Origin: Armatimonadetes bacterium UBA1398
GTDB taxonomy: Bacteria > Armatimonadota > Zipacnadia > UBA1398
Direction: 5' to 3'
Length of the DNA stretch: 64,000 nt
Assembly (NCBI GenBank): GCA_002305165.1
Contig: DBQI01000043.1
Location: 1 to 64,000 of the forward strand
Position numbers and translations under genes: made by a program. The notes below the pieces were generated by a model. The model did not search any database and had not been told where the DNA came from. It saw only the letters and a list, made by a program, of their open reading frames with translations. Shown here piece by piece: positions 44,301 through 51,616 of this stretch (position 1 is its first letter; the number at the start of each line of letters is the position of its first letter).

Positions 44301-45347
44301 ATCGGCGCGACCGTATCGGTGCGCCGCAACCGCCCATGGGGCGAGGCGACGGCGCGGTGGGAGTGGGGCGATGAGTCCAGGGCGGCGGAGGTCCAGATCC
44401 AGGGGGGCGAGATCACGGCGCCCGTTCCGGCGGAGGCGCCGTCGGGCGCGCATCTCTGGCTTGGGATCGAGGAGGACGGGGCAGTCGCGTGGGTCGACTT
44501 CATCGCCCTGCCCGGCGTGGTAGTGGAGGCGGGCCTCGACTCCGCGGTCACCTTGGCCGAGGGAGAGCCGCTGACGCTTCCCGTAACCGTCCGGAGCTAT
44601 CTGCCCACCGAGGTCGCGGTCTCCCTGGAGGCAGCCGGTGACGAAGGCGTCGCGGTCGCGCTCGGCTCGCCGAGGCTCACCGTGCCGGTGAGTGGTACAG
44701 CGGAGACCACGCTACGGGTAGAGCTGCCGTGGGCGGCGGGAGAGCATCGAGTGGAACTACGGGCTGCGGCGCCGGACGGCATGGAGGCCATCGCCATCCT
44801 GAGGCTGTCTAGCGTGTTCGCGCGCGCCAAGGTCGCCGACCTCCTGGATCTGCCCTTCGGACGAGGGCACTGTCGCCGGGGCGAAGACGAGGCGGTGGGC
44901 TTCGGCGGCGTCACCGACGGGGCGTTCGAGGTGACCGCCGCTCCGGCCGGAGGCGAGGTGCGCCGGTGCCTCTTCAGCCATCCCCCCTACGACGGCGTGA
45001 CCGGCTACGCGTGGGCGACCTTCCCCTTGGATCTGCCGGCGGACTCGCCCGCCCATCTCGAGTTCGCTATCGGCATGAAGGACGGCCTGGACGCGACGGA
45101 TGGTGTGACCTTCACCATTCAGGTCCTCGATGAGGAGGGGGTGGCCGAGGAGGTCTTCTCGCGCCATCACGCCGCCACCGCTTGGGAGACGGTGTCGGTG
45201 GATCTCTCCGCCTATCAGGGCCGAAGGGTCACCCTGAAACTGCTCGCCGACGCCGGCCCTGCCGACAACACGACCGCCGACCATGCCCTCTGGGCCGAGC
45301 CCCGAGTGGTCACTGCGACGCCGACGCTGGAGGTGACGGGAGAGTAG
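41370..45347 (+). CDS. Giant secreted GH101/GH36-clan-like glycosidase with C-terminal NPCBM-like domain
   Basis: 1325 residues; ATG 41370 is preceded by AGGAGG. Signal peptide MDRSLMLMLIGLLPISALG-QE. N-terminal beta-sandwiches run to about 480. The central barrel (about 490-800) resembles endo-alpha-N-acetylgalactosaminidase and alpha-galactosidase-type enzymes: HIAVRYHEDSWRDGGESF, LGWLVGLYTNYTDF, and SYCDVHTAVTPF, in which Asp616 is a candidate nucleophile; VYSEGLNHWWYSGLTDG may carry the acid Glu. A C-terminal domain reads VTLKLLADAGPADNTTADHALWAEPRV, a good match to the NPCBM carbohydrate-binding pattern (D-G-x(n)-DHA-x-W). It follows an MFS transporter. The substrate is probably an alpha-linked galacto- or N-acetylgalactosamine glycan, by analogy only. 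Confidence 0.65.
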   Translation: MDRSLMLMLIGLLPISALGQEMTANPAREVDPAPGPPGEPPYEMADREIAHNPLVDFTSVTGWVVEGHNAEGWLAPSREQRVFNDTSGKLVYWGTGEDPWLLVRPAEPIPIPEPWDSVDLWNYGNNWGWAPDPSTPVVTISAVVRSEAGDLTDIPLGWVDYKYWFLMHGRRSTALDGPLSFVGIRVAGARNTEPRTLYFGPCSFYREPLEPLSFEPQPEELPFPTRAETILPTNNASGYENRVRREGDAVVFEYDGPDTRLAYRWRPEGGGLGDITVEYQDRVIRPCAGGGPVLAPPEGGFGPGDDLAVAQLLERRLQDDALSFRWHLRRGAAQAEVGYRIRIAGKSLIIEMESDGGSVERVALGRAENLVAPTLTKVPYLTYGGNDPRVLEDAGLFLFEQFDWYVSEASSLYGAAEVGADWASFNGGAVYGTKTDGTRNPLRERLFLTASPEFAEVLPNIPNPPSPMRDMMAHRLWRVKSGADHEAEVADAKSLRERGLEHIAVRYHEDSWRDGGESFTFRTVAGPARGGDPTLRSMVDRVKSLGWLVGLYTNYTDFAPVNANWDPDHVSRLPDWSWQHAWMRCYAPKPRWSVEMQAKLAPIIDDKFDPNHSYCDVHTAVTPFQRVDYDHRVPRAGTFRQVFECFGRLLHNEKYAYDGPVYSEGLNHWWYSGLTDGNYAQIVSAAPPQEPFLVDFDLLKMHPLQMDAGMGAPGMFFRGAPPDLDQFIATTVAYGHIGFADWHEMAGLMKLYYMHQPIQESYVMVPVDRIEYEVDGELLPTSRALASDAMRRNRVHVVYENGFQVWANGEDEEWRVGEDVLPRWGFMARGEGAAASTVLMPQDAFGGEGIAPPVKVSTAWREGSSYYADSPDGYALTERLGVEGAGALKRETDGWYAYPATAFRDLAFEPGLIGLSDGQSVGATAFGPAGVETTAPEIRWSRGRIHLLPRDTDAVRYRLEPVEGVSTSSLEAGMIAPIGATVSVRRNRPWGEATARWEWGDESRAAEVQIQGGEITAPVPAEAPSGAHLWLGIEEDGAVAWVDFIALPGVVVEAGLDSAVTLAEGEPLTLPVTVRSYLPTEVAVSLEAAGDEGVAVALGSPRLTVPVSGTAETTLRVELPWAAGEHRVELRAAAPDGMEAIAILRLSSVFARAKVADLLDLPFGRGHCRRGEDEAVGFGGVTDGAFEVTAAPAGGEVRRCLFSHPPYDGVTGYAWATFPLDLPADSPAHLEFAIGMKDGLDATDGVTFTIQVLDEEGVAEEVFSRHHAATAWETVSVDLSAYQGRRVTLKLLADAGPADNTTADHALWAEPRVVTATPTLEVTGE

Positions 45348-45528
45348 GGCAGTGCGGCGCGCCTAGACTCCGATCGCTCCGGTGCGTTGCTTGCGCTGGC
45401 CTCTCCCAAGCACTTCATACTTCTGCGATGCGCCTTAGCGGCGGCGTTCGTCCCCTGTCCGAGGTGGAGCGAACCTTATAGCAGGTGGCGGAGAGGCCAC
45501 CCCAGACGCGCGAAGGAGGACCACCGCC

Positions 45529-46731
45529 ATGGCATCAGTGCGCGACCTCGTGCTCCTAACGCTCTGCGCCGCCGCCATCGGTTGCTCAAGCGTGCACCAA
45601 CCGGGTCAGGGTGACGTCCCGGTGGCCGAACCTACGATGACGGTCACGCCGGCAGGAGTAGCTTCGGCCCTCCGAGCCGCCAAACCGGGCGAGGTCATCG
45701 CCGTCGAGCCGGGTGTGGCGCCGGGTGACATCTACCTGTCGGGAATCCAGGGTGCCGAGGCCCAACCCATTACCCTCCGAGCCGCGGATCCCAACGATCC
45801 TCCCGTGCTGGAGGGTGGAAGCGAAGGGATGCACCTCACGGATGTGAGCTGGCTGATCATCGACGGCCTGCGCATCCGGGGCGCGAGCGGCAACGGACTG
45901 AACATAGACGATGGTGGCGCCTTCGAGACCCCCTCTCACCATGTAACCCTGCGCAACGTGACCATCGAGAACGTCGGGCCCGACGGGAACCGGGATGGCC
46001 TGAAGCTCTCGGGCGTCGTCGACTTCCGGGTTGAGGGTTGCACCCTCCGCCGCTGGGGGAGCGATGGGTCGGGAATCGACATGGTGGGGTGCCACCGAGG
46101 AGTCATCGAGAGCTGCCAGTTCGAGCACGATCCGGGCTCGATGGGCTCGGGCGTCCAGGCGAAAGGCGGCGCCTCACAGGTAGTGGTGCGGCGCTGCGAC
46201 TTCCGTCACGCGGGCTCGCGCGCGGTGAACATCGGTGGCAGCACCGACCTGGAGTTCTTCCGTCCCGAGCCTCAGGGCTATGAGGCCAAGGAGATCACGG
46301 TGGAGGGATGCACGTTCACGGGCTCGTTGGCTCCCATCGCCTACGTGGGCGTCGATGGCGCCATCGTCCGCTACAACACGCTCTACCGCCCGGGGCGATG
46401 GGCGGTCCGGATCCTTCAGGAGACCACCGTCGAGGGCTTCGTGCCCTGCCGGAACGGGCGGTTCACCGACAACATAGTCGTCTTCCGCTCGAGCGAGTGG
46501 GCATCGGGCGGTGTAAACATCGGCGCGAACACGGCCCCGGAGAGCTTCGCGTTCGCGAGGAACCTCTGGTACTGTGAGGACGACCCAGCCCGGAGTCGAC
46601 CATCGCTCCCCGTGGAGGAGAACGACGGCGTCTACGGTGTAAACCCGCGGCTGACCGACCCGGCAGGCGGCGACTTCAGCCTCCAGGAGGGTAGCCCGGC
46701 CCAGGGCAAGGGCGCCACGTCGCTCCGCTAG
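45529..46731 (+). CDS. Lipoprotein with right-handed parallel beta-helix (pectate-lyase/DUF1565-like)
   Basis: 400 residues from ATG 45529, with GAAGGAGG upstream. The N-terminus VRDLVLLTLCAAAIGCSS has a lipobox ending at Cys20, so it should be a lipid-anchored exported protein. It opens with a DUF1565-type head (VASALRAAKPGEVIAVEPG), then repeating beta-helix rungs rich in Gly, Asn and Val (WLIIDGLRIRGASGNGLNI, HHVTLRNVTIENVGPDGNRDG, VVVRRCDFRHAGSRAVNI). Such helices are used by pectate lyases, chondroitinases and alginate epimerases, but no catalytic Lys/Arg set can be identified. Activity on polyuronates is possible, not shown. A six-pair hairpin (GGTGGC/GCCACC, 45484-45501) lies in its leader. 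Confidence 0.8.
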   Translation: MASVRDLVLLTLCAAAIGCSSVHQPGQGDVPVAEPTMTVTPAGVASALRAAKPGEVIAVEPGVAPGDIYLSGIQGAEAQPITLRAADPNDPPVLEGGSEGMHLTDVSWLIIDGLRIRGASGNGLNIDDGGAFETPSHHVTLRNVTIENVGPDGNRDGLKLSGVVDFRVEGCTLRRWGSDGSGIDMVGCHRGVIESCQFEHDPGSMGSGVQAKGGASQVVVRRCDFRHAGSRAVNIGGSTDLEFFRPEPQGYEAKEITVEGCTFTGSLAPIAYVGVDGAIVRYNTLYRPGRWAVRILQETTVEGFVPCRNGRFTDNIVVFRSSEWASGGVNIGANTAPESFAFARNLWYCEDDPARSRPSLPVEENDGVYGVNPRLTDPAGGDFSLQEGSPAQGKGATSLR

Positions 46732-46886
46732 ACGACCGGCGAACACGCGGCCACGGCGTCAGGCCTGTGCTTCGCTCCCCTCGGACACGCGACCGTCGTC
46801 GCCGTCATACACAGGCTCCTCCGTATCATCTACGGAGTGCTCATGAACAGGACCCCATATGACCCCATGCGAGCTCTCAATTCCGC

Positions 46887-46915
46887 TTGACCAGCAACAC
46901 AGGATCTTGTATACT
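46887..46915 (+). promoter_or_regulatory. Sigma-70 promoter upstream of the prepilin-like gene
   Basis: TTGACC (46887-46892), a 17-base spacer and TATACT (46910-46915): five of six consensus bases in each box with ideal spacing. Transcription would start near 46922, giving a 5' leader of about 314 bases before ATG 47236. Confidence 0.8.
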
Positions 46916-47072
46916 GATTTTGCCCCTGAAATGGGGGCTTGAGATTCTAGTGGGCGGGACCGGCGGCCCCGGCTAGGGGCCGATGAAGGACGGCAGGACC
47001 CGCGCCGAATGGCTGCAGCGACGTCGGGGATCTCCCGTGCGCTCCCCCTCACTCCTCGCGCAGGAGAGAGAG

Positions 47073-47198
47073 GCCGGCAGCCCACGCATCGCAGGCGAAA
47101 ACGCGCCCAGGAGGCGAAAGACCTACCGGTCGGCGCGGCGAAAGCCAGAAGGTGCCACACCCCCGGTTCTCGTCGATCCCCGGGGTCTCACTGCCGGC
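47073..47198 (+). ncRNA. Candidate structured 5' leader domain
   Basis: GCCGGCAG (47073-47080) pairs perfectly with CTGCCGGC (47191-47198), closing a domain of about 126 bases. Inside are GGCGAAAACGCGCC (near 47094-47107), a GGC-GAAA-GCC tetraloop hairpin whose flanks GGCGC and GTGCC also pair (near 47132-47156), and CCCCGG paired with CCGGGG (near 47161-47184). The closing helix ends 37 bases before the prepilin-like start. This is the architecture of a cis-regulatory RNA, but it does not match the sequence motifs of c-di-GMP, cobalamin or TPP riboswitches that I know. Confidence 0.45.
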
Positions 47199-47235
47199 TT
47201 GCTCTTCGTCAAGGCAAGGTTGGGGGAATGATAGC

Positions 47236-47997
47236 ATGAAGTTGCGTCGCATGCACGGTTTCACTCTGATCGAGCTACTTGTGGTCATCGCCATCATCGC
47301 GATCCTCGCGGCCATCCTCTTCCCTGTTTTCGCCAAGGCGCGGGAGAAGGCGCGCCAGACGTCGTGTCTGTCGAATCTCCGGCAGCTCGGCACCGCCATG
47401 AGCATGTACGCCCAGGACTACGACGAGAAGTTCGGCTACCTCTGGTGGGAGTGGCACATCGTCTATGAGCCCTACATCAAGAACGGGCAGATCCTGGGCT
47501 GCCCGTCCTCCGGGCACGCACAGCCCGTGGCCCGGGACTTTACCGGCTACTGGATCGACTCCAGTCCGAGATACCCCATCCAGGGGAACGTCTACAGCAA
47601 CGCGGACAGCTACGGAAGCCACTGGGCGGAGATCTACGGGCAGTACGGCAAGAACGAGGAAGGCCTGGCCAACATGAGCGGCAACGATGACAACAGGCTC
47701 GCCGCGTACAACAACCCCGCCGAGTTGATCGCCCTAGCTGAGGTCATCGCCTTCCCCGAGGACGACGACGGCAACTGGCGTGTCGGCGTCCATCAGAACC
47801 GCCCCTACTTCGAGCAGGGGGCCACCACCTGGAACGAGCTCTGGAACCAGGTCGCCGGACGCCACAACGGAGGCTGCAACTTCACCTTTGTGGACGGCCA
47901 TGCCAAGTGGCAGAAGTTCGAGTGGAACATGAGCACCGCGGGCAAGATGGCCTGGCGTCCGGATTGCGCCGGCTACGACGCCACCACGCCCTGGTAG
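47236..47997 (+). CDS. Prepilin-type N-terminal methylation protein with H-x9-DG domain (DUF1559-like pseudopilin)
   Basis: 253 residues. The type IV pilin/type II secretion leader is MKLRRMHG-FTLIELLVVIAIIAILAAILFPVF: prepilin peptidase cuts after Gly8 and Glu13 is the +5 glutamate. KAREKARQTSCLSNLRQLGTAMSMYAQDYDEKFG follows, and the C-terminal RHNGGCNFTFVDGHAKW fits H-x9-DG. This architecture is abundant in Armatimonadota and Planctomycetes, where tens of paralogues occur; function is presumed to be surface appendage or secretion-related. It has its own promoter and a long structured leader. The lipoprotein at 48068 follows 70 bases later and may be co-transcribed, which is a common pairing in such genomes. 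Confidence 0.95.
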   Translation: MKLRRMHGFTLIELLVVIAIIAILAAILFPVFAKAREKARQTSCLSNLRQLGTAMSMYAQDYDEKFGYLWWEWHIVYEPYIKNGQILGCPSSGHAQPVARDFTGYWIDSSPRYPIQGNVYSNADSYGSHWAEIYGQYGKNEEGLANMSGNDDNRLAAYNNPAELIALAEVIAFPEDDDGNWRVGVHQNRPYFEQGATTWNELWNQVAGRHNGGCNFTFVDGHAKWQKFEWNMSTAGKMAWRPDCAGYDATTPW

Positions 47998-48067
47998 CCA
48001 ACGCACCGTCAAAGGCCGAGAAGGCGAACGCCACGGCCCGATACACGTGAACAGGAGTACCGAGCTC

Positions 48068-48286
48068 ATGAAGCGCGGAAGTGCATGGTTGCTGGTGGCA
48101 TTGCTTGCGTGCTCAGCCCTGACGGCCTGTCTCTCCGGGTGCGGCGGCACCAAGCCCCGCGAGGCGCTCCCCGTGACCGACACGGGCGACGACGACGGAA
48201 TGGCCGCTGAGGCCGATAAGGGCAAGCCGCCCGCAGCCAACGAGAAGGGCGCCCCGGCTGTGAGCACCAGGCAGGTCCCGCACTAG
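48068..48286 (+). CDS. Small lipoprotein downstream of the prepilin-like gene
   Basis: 72 residues from ATG 48068, chosen over GTG 48047 because AGGAG (48052-48056) lies between them. MKRGSAWLLVALLACSALTACLSGCGG is a lipoprotein signal, with lipidation at LTAC or LSGC. The mature part is short, charged and disordered (TDTGDDDGMAAEADKGKPP). No domain. Short lipoproteins of this type commonly follow DUF1559/pseudopilin genes in Armatimonadota; the role is unknown. Confidence 0.75.
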   Translation: MKRGSAWLLVALLACSALTACLSGCGGTKPREALPVTDTGDDDGMAAEADKGKPPAANEKGAPAVSTRQVPH

Positions 48287-48365
48287 CCCCAAGTTCCGCG
48301 GCTGACATGCGCTTGGGCCATTGTTCCGCGCGGGTTCGGGCGGGATGAGGCCTGCGGGCTAGTGG

Positions 48366-48696
48366 CTACGGAGCGGACGAGAGCCGGAGCAGTTCGAGCG
48401 CGCGTTGCTGCAGCGGCGTGGGGGTCGAGAGCGTCGTGAGCTCGTGCTCCGGGGCTACTTGCGGCTGCATGCAGCGGTTGCGCGTCAGGATCGCGAGATC
48501 GGTGAGCAGCGTCCGGAAGCTGTGCAGGGGCAGGCCCTCGGTCGTCCGTTTGCGGCTGGCCTTGCGCCTCGCGCCGGCCGAGCGCTCGGTCGAGAGGCGA
48601 GGAGCTTGTCGAGCCCGAGCTTGCGAAGCATCCCGACAACGGCGTCCGCGTGGCCGTGCGGTGCTTGACCTTGCGCTTCGTAGTGGTGACGTGCAT
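48366..48696 (-). pseudogene. Degenerate IS1634-family transposase remnant
   Basis: Three collinear pieces of one transposase survive in different frames. MHVTTTKRKVK starts at 48696; GHADAVVGMLRKLGLDKLLASRPS (read in two parts around 48570-48640) matches the conserved N-terminal 'HGHVAAVLG-x-x-R-x-LGL-x-x-LL' region; TERSAGARRKASRKRTTEGLP then LHSFRTLLTDLAILTRNR and LQQRALELLRL is the C-terminal tail, ending at TAG 48368-48366. The whole DDE catalytic domain, about 400 residues, is missing and at least two frameshifts are needed. It is inert. Terminal inverted repeats are not recognisable; a 10-base TAGTGGCTAC occurs at 48360-48369 and 48771-48780. Confidence 0.75.
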
Positions 48697-48855
48697 CGCC
48701 TGGCATTTGACGCTCATGACGCCACTATGAACTACCTCGAAGCGAAGTACAAGCCCTTACTGGAATACATTAGTGGCTACACTCCGCAGGCGCAAACACG
48801 CCCTAAACCCCGTCGCAACCCCCTTCGACACCGCTTCCGCCTCGGGAACTTGGGG

Positions 48856-51543
48856 CTAGAGGAGGTCCTCGCCCCGCTGAAGCCGGCGGATCGACTCAAG
48901 ATCCAGCGCCCCCGCGCCATCGTACCGACTCCCGTAGAGGCGGATCTCGTCGATAAGCCCTCGGAACATCCGGTCGCGGTGGCCGTCACCACGCGTCGCG
49001 GGGTTGAAGTGACCGACGGTGAGGCATGGGCCGAGCCCCGCCCCCACGGCGCCGCGGTGGTAGGAGATGGAAGCGTCCGCCTCGGCCGGGGTGTCGACAT
49101 CGCCGAAGTAAAAGCTCACATTCTCGTTGGCGGCCGTGGAGTCGTAAGTCACCGCGAAGAAGACCCAGTTGTCCGCAGAGGCGCCGGGATCGGCCGCGAC
49201 CCTGTTCGGGTTGCTCCGCGATGGCACGCCGTCGGGCCACTGGTTCACCCCCAGCTGGAGCGAACCGTCCCCCAACAGCACCAGATCGAAGCCATCGGCC
49301 CCATTGTTGATCGCGCTGACGATTCGATTGCCACCCGGGCCGACGGTGTTGTCCCGGCTGTTGATCCAGCCCGTGATGGTGAATGACCGGAGCCCAGCCG
49401 CGGGCTCGAAGGGACCACCCTCGAGGTCGACGGCCCAGGGGTGCTGGATCGCGCCGAAGTCCACGGAGTAGGGGCCCGCGGCCGGCGTCGGTACATTGCC
49501 GCTCCACTGGGGCCCGCCCTGGAAGACAGCCTTGGGGTGCGCGGCGGAGGTCGGCGCCTCATTGGCTGTGATCCTCCCATCGCCCTCACTGAATCGCAGT
49601 GCCAGCAACGCCTCAGGCACCGAGCGGAAGACGGCGATGCTCGTCGCCGGCCCAACCGAGTTGGCCGGCTCGGCGAGGTCGGTCACGCCCTCGATCTCGA
49701 GGGTGTAGGTCCTGCCGGGTTCGAGTGGGCGGACAGCCAGAACCACCTGGTTGCCCGGCTCAGCCAGATGCTCGACGGCCTCGGCAACCACGCCATCGAG
49801 TCGATAGTGTGAGGGGGCAGCCGATGAGACGGGATCGACCGCCTCACTGAAGGTGATCGTGACCTTGCGGCCATCGCCAGCGCACATGGCGTCCACAGGC
49901 ACGGGTCCGGCGGTGTCGGCGTCCGGGCTGCGGGTAAGCAGGATCGCCCAGTCTTCCTCATCCGGCATGGCGCCCGTCGCGTACACGGCGCCGTTAGCGG
50001 CGGGCAACTCGTGCCATTCGCCACTACGGCAGTTCATGGCGCGGACCTTGTACCGTCCCGGCCGGATGGAAGCTGACGTAGGGGCGCCGTGCGGCACGTA
50101 AATGGCGTAGGCTCGACCCGGATCACCCAAGGCGATGGCGGGAAAGGAGGCGAGATCGGGCATGGGGTCACAGCGCCACCACTCCAAAGCCCGGAGGAAC
50201 TCCATCATGGGCCGGTGCGAGGGGAGCAGGACCATGCCGTCATCACCGCGACCGTTCACCCAGCCGCCGCCGCTGTCGGGCGGCACGCCGGTACCCTGGC
50301 GCGCGGACTCGCCCGTGGTCTGGTAGCCGCCCGCCATGCTGATCTCCCAGGCGCACCGGCGACGGGTCTCGGCGCTCCGTTGGCCGGGGGAGTTCTCCCA
50401 GAGATCCTCGTAGCCGTACTCCTCGATGACCTGTGGCACGATGCGTCCGCTCTGCTCCTGGTCGCGCCGTTGGCCAAGCACGAAGTCGTACTGGCCCTCA
50501 TCCCAGCGCTGGATGAGCTGCATCCCCGGCCAGTCCACGCCTCTGTACGCCTTGTTGTGGGCCGAGGTGAGGTGGTCGTAGGGGTCCCATTCGAGGACGA
50601 GGGGACCCAGATCGTTCGCCCACTCCGGGTAGGAGCGGTGGAAGTCGTGCTCGTTCCCAAGGTCCCAGGTTACGTTGGAGAAAGCGGCCAGCCTCGCGAC
50701 GCCGTAACGGTAGTAGAGATGCTCCTCGGGGCTTCCCTCGGCGAAGGGCGTGGGAAGCACCTGAGCGCCAATGAAGAAGATGACCGAGACGGTCACGTCC
50801 CGCTCCCAGGCATAGCGGAGCATCCGCTCGTACTTCCGCCAGAACTCGACATTGAAGCGGGTGAGATCGAAACCCGGGTCGTGGATGTCCCCGGGCCGCT
50901 CGGCCGGCCAGGGCTCGAGGTGAAGGTGGAAGCCGCCGCCGGTCACAACCGGCTGGCCCCACGGTCCATCATCATTGCGGCCGTAGAGGAGCACTCGCAG
51001 CCGATTCACGCCCAGTCCAGCGAGGCGGTCGACGATGCCGCGGATGGTCGCGTCGTCCCACCCCATCAGGTAGTACGTGGTCGTGCCATTCAGCAGGAAG
51101 TGCTCGCCGTTACCCTCCCAGATGAAGTGCCAGGGATGCTCGGGGTCGACGCGGAGGACACCCTTGCGTCCCACGTCGATGGCCTCAAAACTGCCCGTCT
51201 GCCGCCATTCATAGGCGCCCTGGCGGAACGTGACCATGTACTCGTGGGCGCCGGGTTGGCTCGGCGCGAAGCGGATGCGGTAGAGGGAACCGTCCATGGC
51301 GTCGCAGAACCCATCGACATTCAGCCACACGCCGCCCGCGGCGCGGAAGGCACCCGCCACCTCGACGTCAACGAAGGGGTTCGCCGCATCCGCTCCCGTT
51401 ACTGAGAGCGCAACCTCGGCGAAGTCATGGACCTCGACGCGTTCGGCGCCAAGGGTGGCGCTGATCGCCGTGGGGGCGGCCGTCGCCGCAGTCGCGAGGC
51501 AAAGCAGTGCAAGGATCGCCGATGCTTGAGGAGCGAGAGCCAT
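48856..51543 (-). CDS. Secreted DUF5060/DUF4038 (GH140-like) glycosidase with C-terminal Ig-like and LamG domains
   Basis: About 895 residues from ATG 51543 (AAGGAG seven bases upstream). Signal peptide MALAPQASAILALLCLATAATA. Domains in order: DUF5060 beta-sandwich (about 25-115, WLNVDGFCDAMDGSLYRIRF); a DUF4038/GH140-like TIM barrel (about 125-430) with GEHFLLNGTTTYYLMGW, NVTWDLGNEHDFHRSYPEW (Glu298, acid/base) and PQVIEEYGYEDLWE (Glu374/375, nucleophile region); a putative collagen-binding-type C-terminal sandwich (RAYAIYVPHG); an SbsA-type Ig domain (VTITFSEAVDPVSS); and a LamG domain (DNWVFFAVTYD). GH140 enzymes release apiose from rhamnogalacturonan II. The specific activity here is not certain. 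Transcribed alone. Confidence 0.78.
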   Translation of the reverse strand: MALAPQASAILALLCLATAATAAPTAISATLGAERVEVHDFAEVALSVTGADAANPFVDVEVAGAFRAAGGVWLNVDGFCDAMDGSLYRIRFAPSQPGAHEYMVTFRQGAYEWRQTGSFEAIDVGRKGVLRVDPEHPWHFIWEGNGEHFLLNGTTTYYLMGWDDATIRGIVDRLAGLGVNRLRVLLYGRNDDGPWGQPVVTGGGFHLHLEPWPAERPGDIHDPGFDLTRFNVEFWRKYERMLRYAWERDVTVSVIFFIGAQVLPTPFAEGSPEEHLYYRYGVARLAAFSNVTWDLGNEHDFHRSYPEWANDLGPLVLEWDPYDHLTSAHNKAYRGVDWPGMQLIQRWDEGQYDFVLGQRRDQEQSGRIVPQVIEEYGYEDLWENSPGQRSAETRRRCAWEISMAGGYQTTGESARQGTGVPPDSGGGWVNGRGDDGMVLLPSHRPMMEFLRALEWWRCDPMPDLASFPAIALGDPGRAYAIYVPHGAPTSASIRPGRYKVRAMNCRSGEWHELPAANGAVYATGAMPDEEDWAILLTRSPDADTAGPVPVDAMCAGDGRKVTITFSEAVDPVSSAAPSHYRLDGVVAEAVEHLAEPGNQVVLAVRPLEPGRTYTLEIEGVTDLAEPANSVGPATSIAVFRSVPEALLALRFSEGDGRITANEAPTSAAHPKAVFQGGPQWSGNVPTPAAGPYSVDFGAIQHPWAVDLEGGPFEPAAGLRSFTITGWINSRDNTVGPGGNRIVSAINNGADGFDLVLLGDGSLQLGVNQWPDGVPSRSNPNRVAADPGASADNWVFFAVTYDSTAANENVSFYFGDVDTPAEADASISYHRGAVGAGLGPCLTVGHFNPATRGDGHRDRMFRGLIDEIRLYGSRYDGAGALDLESIRRLQRGEDLL

Positions 51544-51616
51544 TTGAGTCTCCTTCCCGGCCACCACGCGACCGGCGGCTGTGGTAGACACCGATCGCGG
51601 CGAGAGGTTCGTCGGG

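Larger units (their letters stand above)
46732..47235 (+). other. 504-base interval: terminator-like hairpin, promoter and long structured leader
   Basis: After the beta-helix gene a six-pair hairpin CTCCGT/ACGGAG (46819-46837) may end transcription. A near-consensus promoter follows at 46887-46915, and the 314 bases from there to the prepilin-like ATG have no convincing coding frame (the best, 46983-47231, is Arg/Pro/Gly-rich noise). The leader is rich in inverted repeats; see the entry at 47073-47198. Confidence 0.6.

Noticed and set aside
46983..47231. 82-codon frame in the prepilin leader
   Set aside because: Arg/Pro/Gly-rich, no ribosome site, and it overlaps predicted RNA structure.
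46922..47235. c-di-GMP-I (GEMM) riboswitch
   Set aside because: Although it has GNRA loops upstream of a pilin-like gene, the conserved GCAAACC and ACGCAAAGC segments are missing.
48360..48780. TAGTGGCTAC at both 48360-48369 and 48771-48780 as a target-site duplication
   Set aside because: The first copy includes the transposase stop codon and the flanks are unrelated, so it is probably chance or an internal end fragment.
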